From contig CM053026.1 of the NCBI GenBank assembly GCA_028564925.1, positions 604,366,616 through 604,430,615 of the forward strand: a stretch of DNA of 64,000 bases. The letters are read 5' to 3'. Position numbers and translations under genes: made by a program. The stretch comes from Lithobates sylvaticus. Lineage: Eukaryota; Chordata; Amphibia; Anura; Ranidae. How positions within the stretch are numbered: the stretch's first letter is position 1; every line of letters starts with the position of its first letter. Below the pieces are notes generated by a model. It saw only the letters and a list, made by a program, of their open reading frames with translations. It did no database searches and was not told the DNA's origin. Below, piece after piece: positions 32,364-44,130 of the stretch.

Positions 32364-32636
32364 TTAATTTGTTGGTCACTTATGTAAAGTCCATTTAAAT
32401 CTACTAGTCCATCAAACACAACCATCTCCAGACAGTGCTACCATTTAAGGGTGTCTCAGGTGCTCATCCAACCAGAGTGGAGACACCCTAAGGCAGGAAA
32501 CATTTTACTGGCTGGATGAGGATATGAAAATAGGGGGGAAAAAGCCTAAAATCAGAAAAGCAAAGCAGCCACTACATCTATTGTCAAGAAATGGTAAGTT
32601 GCAAAAATTACAAATTTTGGTTTTGGGTTTAGTTAA

Positions 32637-33463
32637 ATTTAATAACAGGATTCACCTTTCAGACCTCAATAGGATTTGCAGCTAAGTTTAGGTACACTGA
32701 ATTTCAAACAGTATTTGCCGTACCTTCCGCAAATCGAACCTGGGCAAATTTGCCTACCACTTTTAATGAGTTGTTGTTTTTCAGCCATGTCAACAGCTCC
32801 TCTTTTTAAACAATATATGTATTTTATTTTTTTATTTTTTTAATTAAAGAAAAAAGTTCTTCATTAGGAACAGAAAAGCACCCAATTTTTATACTTTGAA
32901 GTCTTATGCATAGATCTAATAGAGCACCTACTTTAATCTACATCACAGGGGAAGCTGCAATCACAATGACTCTTTTATGCATCTGGTTCCTTTGTGAATT
33001 TAGAATCTACACATAAGTACACTGATCTAGAAAGCCTATTTTCTTTGCTATTGGGATCGTTTTGAAGTTGCCTTTGATAAAAAATGGTCATACCAACTCA
33101 TATATTAAAGTTGTAAAGGTGAATAGAAACAAAAACGGTTGTAATACTTCAGAATAGTTCTATAAATATTTGCTAAGTAGAACTTGGCCTAAAACTTTTT
33201 TACTTTTGGATAAAGGAATAAAGGACTTGAAATAGTTTTTCGAGAAGAGATCAAACCCCTTTGTTTTAATATTTGTTCTGCTGTTTGTACTTTTTGTTGA
33301 TTTTTGGTGCTTTTTCATTTTGTTTTTTTCTGAATGCATTTTTAAACTTGATCTAGACTCTGATATTTATATGTGTAGCTAAATGTTTTAAAGCAAAAAT
33401 ATATGGTGATAATGCTAAAGTAAGTCCTAATTTGGATTATGTATTGTGTTATTGTTCTTACAG
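32637..33463. other. intron sequence before exon at 33464
   Basis: AT-rich, no recognisable repeat; ends in TTATTGTTCTTACAG acceptor. Confidence 0.5.
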
Positions 33464-33538
33464 AGTAATGATGAACAATTTCCTGGGCCGACTGCCTGAC
33501 AAACCACTTTGTCAATATATGCCTAAACTAAACTGGCT
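33464..33538 (+). CDS. rxfp1: RXFP1 exon, leucine-rich repeat 5
   Basis: 75 bases, one codon longer than its neighbours, exactly as human repeat 5. Reads VMMNNFLGRLPDKPLCQYM then PKLNW; the PDKPLCQ block is a strong RXFP1 identifier and its Cys is conserved. Acceptor TTACAG, donor gtaagt, phase 2 on both sides. Confidence 0.95.
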
Positions 33539-33900
33539 GTAAGTACAAAGTATGTTTCTGGAGCAAACCAGCAGATCAATAAAATGTTAAAGCAGATTTT
33601 GTTTCACATTTGAAAGATTATAAATACTGTATATAATAATAAAGTATTATTCATTAAAGTAAAATTCCAGGATAGACCTAACTAGTCCCAAAAAAGCTCC
33701 ACCCCCCTTAACAGCTTTGCTGACTAATATGTGAAGAATAGAAAAAATATTCCTGTGCTGCCCTACTGTGTTGATATCGATTATGAACTGCATGCGATCA
33801 CTTAATGTGTTTCCACATTCAAGGCATATAAATATAAAAATATAAAAAAGTACCATGCTGCTCTTAAGTTCCTAATTAAGCTACTTATATAGTGCAAAAC
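33539..33900. other. intron, possible T2-like end
   Basis: TTAAAGTAAAATTCCAGG at 33656 resembles a T2-like left end; no partner found. Confidence 0.3.
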
Positions 33901-36838
33901 TAAAACTCAGTTGTGTATCAATTAACATAAACCACAACACCTAATATACCACAATATGTACATATACAGTATATACATAAAAAGTCTCTAACTATTGATT
34001 CACAGTGAAGTATCCCAAAACCTCTCTAGCGATCCAGCACAAATGATAAATTCACATGTGCTCCACCTCAGTGTGTCCAGCCTCTCACCTTTTATTATGG
34101 ACCTATGAGATGTATAGGCCACAGTGCACTTTCCCCCCTAAAGGGCTAATTGAATCTCCTTTCTTCTCTCCCTCTCCAACTTGGGATCTTTTATGCAGAC
34201 ACCAAAGTGTATACCCCTTTAAGGGGGACGGGGCTTCCGTCTTCAATGGAACTGGTGGCGAGGAAAAAAACAGCTCCCATTGCGCAGTAATCCTATTATT
34301 TAAAATATTTATTAAAAGCAACCAAAATACCCTATTTGCTGGTGCACAATGCCACTGCACTACAGAGAAACAACCAACAGCATTTACTCTAGTGCAGGGC
34401 ACCACTCCAGCACTGTAAAATTTACTTCCTGGATGTGACGTCATCCGGCTTCACCCTACGTGTCATCAATCACATGACTTCATCAGGGAATCCCTAACTA
34501 ACCTGTGTAAGAAAGATGGATATACTTACATATTTTCATAATGATGTAATCTTCAATACAATAATAAACATGCTCCAAAATTGTCTTTACCATGCAAACT
34601 ATGACCTCTTGACTCCAAATCTGCTCCACTTCAAGCATAGACCTCTTAGGTTGCAAGAGGTCAATTACACGCTTGTTTATGAAAGTATTACGTTTCACCA
34701 CTCCTCCACATACATAGAATTACTGGCATGGAAGGGATAAAATCACCTATTTATCCTGTTTTTCGGTATAGAGAACAAATAAATACCAAACATATTGCTC
34801 TGTAAACTTCAAACCATGCTACACAAAAAACACTCACATATAATGTGGAAGTAGGGACCCAAAAACTATTGTGCAGACACCAAAACTTCTTGCCAAGCAA
34901 CTTCCCACATGTTCCTCAAAGTGGAACCCTCTGGAAAAGTCCTGCTATTGGACACAACGTGTCAGATGGAGTCACAACAGTGATGTTATGTTATGGAAGG
35001 AGCCTAATGCCAAGTGCTTAGTAGAGCAAGACAGGTAGCACACAGCATTTTATATAATAATATCTCTAACCCAGACTGTCATATCGCTGTCCTTATGTTT
35101 ATTGTAAGTGTTTTAATTCTTCTGGGCAAATGAATGAACTAAAAAACAAAGGGAATATACCGCACTAAGGCCCCTTTCACACTGAAGCGTTTTTCAGGCA
35201 CTACAGCACTAAAAATAGCACCTGTATAGCGCCTGAAAAAAGTGGGTCCTTTAACTCCAGTGTGAAATCCGGAGGGCTTTCACACTGGAGCGGTACGCAG
35301 GATGGTAAAAAAAAGTCCTTCTAGCAGCATCTTTGGAGCGGTGAAGGAGCGGTGAATTCACCGCTCCTATACCGCTCCTACCCATTGAAATCAATGGGAT
35401 ACCGCGGCAATACCGCTTTGCGGGGGGGTTTTAACTGTTTTCCGGCCGCTAGCGGGGGTAAAAACTGCAGCTAAAACTACGGTAAAGCAGCGCTAAATAT
35501 AGCGCTGCTTTACCGCCGACGCCCACACTGCCCAGTGTGAAAGGGGCCTAAATGAGGACAGAAATTATCTAAAGTAGAGACGGCTGCGATTATGTGATAT
35601 AAACAAGGCAAAAATAAATATAAAAATAACAATCATGCAAATCAAATAGGTGATGAAATACACTTGATTACAGTGCAAAGTGGAAAAATAAATCCACTAA
35701 TTGTATAAGTCTACCAAACTTATCGTAAGTGGAATAGGTATATAGGTCATAGACACATTAAACAAATAAAGTGCAGTGTGCATCAAAAATAACAGATTAA
35801 TAGAAAAAAGTCTAATATCAAAAAATAGTCCAAAATTACTAAATTGTATTCCTCCACCGACTGACAGATAATGGATGTTCTGTGACACACCAATGTGGTA
35901 ATCAGGGACTCTTACCAGATAAAAGGGGCCACCTATCCCTAGGATGGCCAACCGAGCAAGCAGATTAACCTCTGCTGGGTAACAGGGCAAAGCCAGATAA
36001 TCTTTATGTATAGCCTCCACTCACAGCGATATCCCCAGATCATCCAGAGGAGTTTCATAAGGAGGAGAAAAGTCTCCAATAGTGTGATACCATTTATATA
36101 GTGTTTATTTTAGAAAAAGGGGGTCAAATGCGCACATAAAAATCCTTTTGCCGGCAAACAAACAAACACCGTCCTTCCAGGATCACATGGGGCGCAATGG
36201 CATCAGCGTGTAACACTGCCCGACATGTTTTGCCATACGTGGCGTTTTCCTGGGGCAGTGAATAAACTATAGCAGAGAGCACTATGGAAGTTGCTTGGCA
36301 AGAAGTTTTGGTGTCAGCAGATATTTTTGGGTCACTGCTTCAACATAAGGGAGTGTTTTGTGTGTATGTGTTGTGTAGTTTAAAGTTGACAATGAGCACA
36401 ATGATGTTTGTTCTTTCTCTGAGTTATACTGGATAATAGGATTAATTGGAGATTTTAACCATTCCATGCCAGTAATTCTGTGGCTGTGGAGGAGTGGTGA
36501 AGATTATTTCTTTCATAAATAGGTGTATAATTGACCTCCTGCAACCTAAGAGGTCTATGCTTAAAGGTGAGCAGCTTTGGAGTCAAGTAGGCACAATGTG
36601 CACAGTGAAGAAAATTTGGGAGTTGTTTATAGATTATTGCACTGAAGACTACAATATCATCATCTCATATACAGCACGTTGGACTATGTTTTGCACTTTT
36701 TATGTTGTTGGGGGATATTGATTGATCATTTTTGTTACCTTTTGGACATGCTTCAGTATATTTCATGTAACTTGATGGGGAGAGGTAGTATATTATTTAT
36801 ACCTCAAGGATATTTTCATTAGCGCTGCACTATATTTT
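33901..36838. mobile_element. long-inverted-repeat element (unclassified, snap-back type)
   Basis: Arms of about 400 bases at 34498-34905 and 36283-36690 are inverted copies at roughly three quarters identity (for example CATAGACCTCTTAGGTTGCA against its complement at 36540-36560, and ACACCAAAACTTCTTGCCAA). Wording such as ACGTGTCATC near 34460, then ATGACTTCATCAGGG, and CATACGTGGCGTTTTCCTGG at 36234 recurs in other elements here. No protein is recognisable. The outer borders are approximate. Confidence 0.55.
35169..35548. mobile_element. Harbinger-like MITE, complete
   Basis: Tips GGCCCCTTTCACACTG and CAGTGTGAAAGGGGCC, flanked by TAA on both sides, as PIF/Harbinger elements are. Strong internal inverted repeats (GGTGAATTCACC, AGCGCTAAATATAGCGCT). 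Inserted in the spacer of the long-inverted-repeat element. Confidence 0.75.
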
Positions 36839-36842
36839 GACT

Positions 36843-37066
36843 AGGGATGAGCTCGCTGTTTGAGTCAGTCAAACGTTCGCCGAACAGCGAATATTATGGG
36901 GTGTTCACAGCAGGGTGCCTTTGGTCAATCATGGCTCAGGGGGACTAAGTCCACGCCCACACTATATAAGGCTGCTTACCTAGTGGCCGCGTATAGTGTG
37001 TGACTGTGGACGGAGATAGATTGAGCTAGATTAGGCAGACAGGTTAGTTAGTGGCAGTGTATTTTA

Positions 37067-37144
<78 letters not shown>

Positions 37145-38145
37145 TCTGCATTTAGTGTAGACTAGATACTCAGTGTAGACTCTATATTCAGTCAGTGCAG
37201 GCAGTGTAGTATATATAACGCAGTGTATTGAAGTGGTTAAGGGGTACCCCGTGACGAAATTTAAAAACAAATGGTGTGGGGATCCCCCCAAAATCCATAC
37301 CAGGCCCTTCAGGTCTGGTATGGATTTTAAGCGGAACCCCACGCTAAAAAAATTTTTAAAAATAGCGTGGGGGTCCTCCCCCAAAATCCATACCAGACCC
37401 GCATCTGAGCAAGCAGCCATGCCATGGCAGGCCAGGAAAGGGGGGGACAAGCACTTTTTCTGGTGACTAGGTAGGGGTATAATGTACCCCCACCCATTCA
37501 CATAGGGGAGGGGGGATCTGTGGGCCCCCTTGTTAAAGGGGGCTTCCAGATTCCAATAAGCCCCCCACCCGCAGACCCCCACAACCACCGGCAAAGGGTT
37601 GTGGGATGAGGCCCATGTCCCCATCAACATGGGGAAAAGGTGCTTTGTGGGGACCCTAAAGTACCCTCCCCATGTTGAGAGCAAGCGTCCTGGTATGGTT
37701 CAGGAGGGCCTGGCCTGCCATGGCTGCTTGCTTGGATAAGGGTCTGATATGGATTTTGGGGGGACCCCCATGCCATTCTTTTTTTACATTTTGGCATGGA
37801 GTTCCCCTTAATATCCATACCAGACCTGAAGGGCCTGGTATGGACTGGGTTTTTTTTTATCTATATTGCCGGGAGCCGACAATACATTACAGCCGCAAGC
37901 AATTTTAAATTAAATTTTTTCCATTAGAAATGTCATTTTGCTGCGGTACTGTAATAAACATAGGAAAGATACACTACTTTACAGGCAGACTAAGGGGACC
38001 CCCAGGCATGATATTAAAAGGAATATTTTATTTTTATTGTTTTACTTTAAGTATTATTAAAATCACTGTTCCTGAAAAGTTTTTAAAACTTTTTTTTGCA
38101 TTGATACATGTCCCCCAGGGCAGTATCCAGGTCCCCATACACAGT
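36843..38145 (-). mobile_element. hAT-like element, family C copy 2, right end lost
   Basis: Starts TAGGGATGAGCTCGCTG. It shares with copy 1, in reverse, the blocks TTGATACATGTCCCCCAGGG and the palindromic core TCCATACCAGACC, GGGGGCTTCCAGATTCC and CAACATGGGG. Its palindrome is shorter (about 37250-37850, centre near 37475) and lacks the (TTC)n and GTCGGC blocks of copy 1. A TATA-like CTATATAAGG lies at 36963. Confidence 0.7.
37069..37143. repeat. (TA)n(CA)n microsatellite
   Basis: About 25 TA steps then about 11 CA steps, within the hAT-like copy. Confidence 0.95.
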
Positions 38146-38339
38146 GTGCAGAGACAGACTAGTCATCCGCCGACTCACCGGGGATCAACGGAGCAATCCC
38201 AGACGAGTAAGCGGATGTCCAAAAACGGATCCTCCCGGGATCCGCATGTGTGAGAGGGGCCTAACCCAGCCACCACATCTAATGATTGGTACGATGCAAT
38301 ATATTACATTTCTGGTTTTGGTTTTAATACTGCTTTAAG
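38146..38339. mobile_element. Harbinger-like fragment followed by a T2-like right end
   Basis: CGGATCCTCCCGGGATCCG hairpin and GTGTGAGAGGGGCCT at 38222-38262, then CAGCCACCACATCTAATG to AATACTGCTTTAA at 38339, the T2-like tail. Confidence 0.5.
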
Positions 38340-38462
38340 GTGATCATATAGACATTTATACCTAAAAAAATAAAAACTTTACTTCACTAAAGGTTTTTTT
38401 TCATTTAACAAAGAATAAAGACAGTTGTGTTTTTATTTGTATAAAGTGTTATTTTTTTTCAG

Positions 38463-38534
38463 GGACTTTGAAGGAAACAATATTCCAGGCTTAAGAAACA
38501 CGACTTTCAACTCCTGTATTACTTTAACTGTTTT
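38463..38534 (+). CDS. rxfp1: RXFP1 exon, leucine-rich repeat 6
   Basis: 72 bases; reads DFEGNNIPGLRNTTF then NSCITLTV. The acidic pair Asp-x-Glu equals human Asp231 and Glu233, reported to bind the relaxin B-chain arginines. The sequon Asn-Thr-Thr is kept where human has Asn-Leu-Thr, but the second human sequon (SNLT) is CITLT here, so that glycosylation site is absent. Phase 2 on both sides, acceptor TTTTTTTCAG, donor gtaagt. Confidence 0.95.
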
Positions 38535-40458
38535 GTAAGTATTCTCTTAAATAATACCTTAATAAACCCCTAAAATATATTTTTACTTGTCATTAACACA
38601 AACAGAATCAATGCATCGCTCAAAAAAGTGGAGCCATAGTATATAGCTGGAAGCTGTATTCCAGGCTGTGGTGTCCTCCCATCCACCAAAAGACAAATTA
38701 GTCAACAGAAAAAACAGCTGGAAACACCATGTACCTCAAACTTCTTTATAATGCCATCCCAGTGAGTAGACAGACAAATACATCAAAAGAGCCCCACCTC
38801 TCCTTCAATTAGTCATATTAGTTATATTTTTACTTGTCATATTGTACATAATGTAGGTAGTTTAGTATGAGGGCTATTTTGTAAGTATTACCTTAGCTAA
38901 CACCTCGTTTAGTACTCAAAATATATTCTGAGCTGTCATGTTGCATATAGGTAGTTCAGTATGGGGACTGTATTTTTAAAGAAATATTAGACTTGGCAAT
39001 AGACAGTGCTCAAACATTTAAACTGATAGACTAACCTGGTTTGGTAGCCTGTCCCCTACCTCAATACCTAACTCAAGGAATGCTTGTTGATATTTTTAAA
39101 CCCATAATCTTTTACATAAGAAATAAGAGATATAAAATGTAATTAAATGTAAAGTATAACTCCACCAAAGCATATTTTCCAATGTTGGGTGAAGCTATGC
39201 AAAATTCTATCCCTGCTGTCCAGCGAAAAGATCTTTTCCCACCCGATATGACTTGCCTATCCCTGCCTACTGTTGTCAAGGTTGTTTCCTTATGCCTATG
39301 AGGAATCCACAAGCAACGGCAGAGAGCAGTGTCCACTAGTGGATTTTCCACAGGAACCATACAGGCCAGGCATGGTTCCTTATCTGATAAGCTGATTTTG
39401 TCAAAAGGTAGAACTCCAACTAAGGTCCTGGTCAACAATGGAGCAGCAAAGGGGGGTCAAATTCTGCCCAATACTATTTAAAATGCAAAAATATGGTTTG
39501 GGTAGAATTGCTCCTTAACCAAAACGATATGCATAAAACTAACTTTTCTACAAAAAAATTGCAAGGTTTAGCCCTTCTTCCAAGTACAGTATATGATCAA
39601 CAAATACTGTTTTGGAAAAAGTATTATTTTACATCATGACCACTGAGCAAATTTTTAGCATTGGATTTGTAAAGAACTTAAGTGAAGTATTCTGACACTG
39701 TATAAAGGATTAACATAAATTAGCATTTTCCTTATGCTTCATATTTAGGGAATAAATGTATTCATTACGATACATGGCATTGGGAGCTAAAGTAAATCTA
39801 TTTACCATTCTATCCTATTATACGGATTATTTCACCAACTATGTTTCGAATCTCAAGAAATATTTTTCATGCACAGAGCAAAATTAAATGAACACTAAGT
39901 TTTATTTTGTCTTAAATGAAGGCAAATATCCACTGTATGCATAAAATTGCAAAGCTTAATGCAAAGCTTTGCTAGATAAGATTAACACATCAGCATTATG
40001 TAAATGTTATTAAAATCTTGCCTCATGAGAAGTACTCTATAAAACTGAGAATGAGAAACCAAGAGCAGAAAGCATCTGGAAAAGCCTGGATATCAATAGT
40101 ATAGGTTTCATTTACATAATCTCAATGTGTTGCCTTAGCCCATTGAGGGGCCATTCAAAATGCATGGCAATGCAAGTTTTGAGCCTCACCTCATGTTGTG
40201 TGGATGGACCCTTAAATATTGTTACATGTTTTCTTAAATCCATGAGGAAGAAAATAATGTCACTTTGTCCTAAGATGGTCAAACACATTACAATTTGCTA
40301 CAGTACACCTGTCACCGAAGAAATACAAGGGCTTCCAACCTGAGAAAGATGCCTGTTGACTGTCAGGCTGACCCTCTTGCTTCGATACCTTTTTAGTCAC
40401 TGACGTGGAACAGTTAGGCACATCAGGAATATCAGAAGCCCTATAGGTGTACTTCATC
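38535..40458. other. intron with a short T2-like remnant
   Basis: 39160-39430 is framed by ATAACTCCACCA and TAGAACTCCAACTA, imperfect inverted ends of a T2-like MITE. 38590-38830 resembles a piece of the long-inverted-repeat family. The rest is unremarkable. Confidence 0.4.
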
Positions 40459-40463
40459 CCCCG

Positions 40464-41158
40464 TGTCAGGTCACCAGAGACCAGGTGACAGGTGCACTCT
40501 GTAGGAGTCAGAAGTGCACCGCTAGGTAGTGGACCTTAGGACTGACTGCTGCGGATTGTACCCAGGGAGATACAGGACACAGGTATACTGGATCACTAAC
40601 ACAGATCCCAGTGGGAGCTAGAGCATAGATTCCCCAGGGTGCGGAGTCTAAGAGCCAGGAGGTGTTCGCCAGAGCCTCTAGTGGTGAGGATGGACTTCGC
40701 TGCAGTCTGGCTCCAGGTCGCGGCCCCCAGGGTCTCACAGCTCAGGCTCACCGTAGACTACAGGAGAAGGAAGCAGCAAGCTGGAACAACAAGGATAGTA
40801 AGGGGATAAGGCAGAGGTCAGGGTAGCTAGCAGACAGGAACAACAGAGTACATGCCAAAGGTTCAGGGTCACAGGCAGACAGGGATCGTTGAGAACACAC
40901 CAAGGTCGGTAACGGAGACACACATAAAGCACACAAGCAGGAACCAGGAAGCCAAACACACCACGGATACACAATGGTTGATCAGCACCACTGGCTTGCA
41001 GTGCACAGGTTAATATAGGGTTCCCTGATAGGGCCTGGGGTGGAGCCATGCTTAGAGGAGAGGTTATAAAACCCACCAGGTGAGAGTGGCTGGCCTCTTA
41101 GTTGGAACACATGAGGAGAGGTAAGCAAACAGGGAAAGATTACTGCATAACCATGACA
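40464..41158 (-). mobile_element. solo LTR (Ty3-like or ERV)
   Basis: A 695-base sequence with ends TGTCATGG and CCTGACA on the minus strand, flanked by the 5-base duplication CCCCG (40459-40463 and 41159-41163). No internal coding part is attached, so it is a recombined solo LTR. The exact duplication suggests a fairly recent origin. A TATA-like TTATAAAACC lies near 41066 on the plus strand. Confidence 0.75.
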
Positions 41159-41163
41159 CCCCG

Positions 41164-42235
41164 CCATTGAATCTTGTGCATCTATGCTGGGCGGGGGTGT
41201 GCCGATAAGTAATTTAGCACACTAGTAAAGGTCCATAAAGGTCCAAATTGTACATATAAAGATTCTTCCGTGTGTCTTACACATTTCCTCCCAGATTCAG
41301 AAACTGAAGCAGTGCTGCCAATCCAAAAAGTACTGGGTAGGAGTAGGTGTGGTCGTGTGCTGATTCATAAGCTAAAGGCTTGTGAATCAGCAGTGACAAC
41401 ACTGACTGCCATGCCATCTCCAACATCTCATTGCACTGTAGTGCAAACAGGCACAACCTACTTGAGAGTGGTAACTCTGCTCTGAATTCAGCAGTACTGC
41501 AGAGATTATTGCCACACCATCACAGGAAGTTGCATGAGGTGGACATCACTGTCAGCCTCAATGGATATTTTTAGGACTTTGCAGGTTAATTAAGAACAAA
41601 CTGCAAGTGCAGATATACTTCTAATTAGTGCTTCAGCATATATATTTTTGTTATGAGCAGTCATAGCTCTACTTAAAAGCTTGAATGAACTGACAGTTCT
41701 AATTAGCTTAATGCACTCCAGTAACATCAAAAGTAAAGGTCCTTAGAAAGCAGCCACATCCTGAGTAAAAAAAGTGTCCACTATCAGTATGCAAAGAAGT
41801 GAAGACTGTGTATAAAGCAGTGGTGTCTCTGCAGAGGTCCGACACACTCCTTGAGTCAGAGCTAGGGCTTTCCAAATAAAAGGGAAGGCTTTCTGATATA
41901 GAACTAAATATTAATTAGATAAAAAGAAAGTAGTATGCCAAGTTTGTCAGCATCCAAATTTACTTCATAATGTAATGTTTTTATGAGTACATCTAAAATT
42001 CTTTGTTAGTTTTGGATAGTGTGGGAATCAGTTATAAACTCACTGAAACTGGATGAGAAAACTTTCTGACAGAGACAAGGGAAAATATGGAAACTTAACA
42101 GCTGCTAAGCTTTCTATACTCTACAACAAAAATAAATGTTGTCTGGACTTAACGCTTTAATCCAGGGAAAGTATCTTCATTTAAAAAAAAAAAATCTCTG
42201 TTGTGCAGGCATAGAACATACCATTTGTTTTGCAG
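41164..42235. other. intron, nothing recognised
   Basis: No inverted ends, frames or tandem arrays seen; ends in TTTGTTTTGCAG acceptor. Confidence 0.5.
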
Positions 42236-42307
42236 AGTTCTACGGAAGAACAGAATCGGCACAATAAGTGACAACACCTTTTCGTATCTCTCCAGGCTGG
42301 ATGAGCT
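42236..42307 (+). CDS. rxfp1: RXFP1 exon, leucine-rich repeat 7
   Basis: 72 bases; reads VLRKNRIGTISDNTF then SYLSRLDE. The Glu near the end equals human Glu277, part of the second acidic pair that binds relaxin; its partner Asp279 is in the next exon. Phase 2 on both sides; donor gtaagt. Confidence 0.95.
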
Positions 42308-42761
42308 GTAAGTACAGTATGTGTCAACTTTACATTTTACATAGCAGCGTTTGTTTGATAGAGCATTTTATGGGCTTTTTTTTTGTCACCATGACTACTA
42401 AAATATTCCATAGCATTAAGCAAAAATAATTATGTAAAATACTCCAGCGCTAACAAATATGTGCCCAGTGAAAGTATGTAGCCATAAGATTCTGCTGCTG
42501 GCAAAAAAAAAAATAGGATTTACACCTCACCTATATATTAGAGCATAAGAGTAAAAACCTGTGCAATAAACTATTTACAATAATCCACAAGGTGTAAAAT
42601 CAAAAAGTGCAATTAGTGTAGAATGGCAACAATTTTCAAATGCTCAGTAAAGTGCTTTCTGTGCCATAAATACATAATCTGCCATTCATAATAAATGTGT
42701 ATCACATCAAAATAATATAATTAAAATTATAAACAGTCCATTCAAAAAAAATTAAAATATA
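42308..42761. other. intron with a piece of an unclassified element
   Basis: ACTCCAGCGCTAACA and TGCCCAGTGAAAGT at 42442-42476 echo wording at 51160-51290 (AGCCAGTGAAAG), so this is probably another long-inverted-repeat family fragment. Confidence 0.35.
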
Positions 42762-42763
42762 TA

Positions 42764-43533
42764 CAGTATCTCACAAAAGTGAGTACACTCCTCCCATTTT
42801 TGTAAATGTTTTATTATATCTTTTCATGTGACAACACTAAATAAATGACACTTTACTACAATGTAAAGTAGTGAGTGTACAGCTTGTATAACAGTGTAAA
42901 TTTGCCGTCCCTTCAAAATAACTCAACACACAGCCATTAATGTCTAAACCACTGGCAACTAAAGTAGGTATACCCCTAAATGAAAATGTCCAAAGTGGGC
43001 CTAATTAGCCATTTTCCCTCCCCTGTGTCATGTGACTCGTTAGTGTTACAAGGTCTCAGGTGTGAATGGGGTGCAGATGTGTTAAATTTGGTGTTATCAC
43101 TCTCACTCTCTCATACTGGTCACAGGAAGTTCAACATGGCACCTCAGTCATGGCAGAGAGAATCTGAGCATCTGAAAAAAAGAATTGTTGCTCTACATAA
43201 AGATGGTCTAAGCTATAAGAAGATTGCCAAGACTCTGAAACTGAGCTGCAGGACATAGGCCAGGACCATACAGTGGTTTAACAGGACAGGTTTCACTCAG
43301 AACAAGCTTTGCCATGGTTGACCAAAGAAGTACTCACTTTTGTTGCCAGCGGTTTAGACGTTAATAGCTGTGTGTTGAGTTATTTTGAGGGGACAGCAAA
43401 TTTACTGTTATACAAGCTGTATACTCACTACTTTACATTGTAGAAAAGTGTAATTTCTCTGGTGTTGTCACATTAAAAGATATAATAAGATATTTAGAAA
43501 AATGTAGGGGGGGATCACTTTTGTGAGATACTG
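42764..43533 (+). mobile_element. Tc1-like transposon with internal deletion
   Basis: TA-flanked inverted tips CAGTATCTCACAAAAGTGAG and its complement at 43514-43533. The transposase keeps only its N-terminal helix-turn-helix (KRIVALHKDGLSYKKIAKTL, 43171-43230), with a stop soon after; the catalytic half is missing. 770 bases against about 1.6 kb for a complete family member. Confidence 0.85.
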
Positions 43534-43535
43534 TA

Positions 43536-44130
43536 TATATCAGTGCCCTGTGTCCATTTTTATTAGCATGCTATATTCTAGCAGCAAAAAATAATAGAAA
43601 AGAAAAAAAAAATTGCATATATAACATTTTCTCCATCAGTGGGTAATATGGGCTTGCTTGTAGTTGTAGTGCACTTATTCCTTCACCAGTATAATACAGA
43701 TGGACCTAATATACTGTATATCGGGTCAAACACGCTTTTACCCTTTTACATAGGGTTATTATGCCATTTTGTACGTATCCTTCCAGGTTGATCACTCATT
43801 ATTGGTGCATAGGATTCTTCAATGTTAATCTATTTCCATCCTGGTTATTCTTAGCTTTTTCTCCCGAATAGGATTCAAAATAGAATAATTCACATAGTGC
43901 TTACTGTTATTTTAGCTTTATTTTATTTTTTTTAAACATAAGGATGCACTCATAATGTATAAAAAATTAATTTTTCTGTATACATTCCAATGGAAAGGAG
44001 GTACCTTTGTACCTCCAAGAAAATGGCGCTCTGCTCACTTCCGGTTGCGGCGTGACAGCACTGGCTCCTCCTCCCTATGCATTACGTCACTATAACACAT
44101 ATTATTTTTTTACAATTTCATTTTCTTATT
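43536..44130. other. intron with a promoter-like GC-rich patch
   Basis: 43990-44095 is framed by an inverted pair GGAGGTACC / GGTACCTCC and contains AAAATGGCG, ACTTCCGGTT and TTACGTCA (YY1, ETS and CRE-type motifs). Probably a MITE core; borders not found. Confidence 0.35.

Larger units (their letters stand above)
30985..32636 (+). mobile_element. T2-like element with nested insertions
   Basis: Left end TTAAAGTCTAAACCCC. The right tail GCAGCCACTACATC to TTTTGGTTTTGGGTTTAG matches the tails at 21074 and 38339. Two TTAA elements (31210 and 31609) sit inside. Confidence 0.5.

Noticed and set aside
37069-37143. Alternating TA/CA run as a Z-DNA regulatory site
   Set aside because: It is an ordinary dinucleotide microsatellite; similar runs occur at 25925 and 53104 without consistent context.
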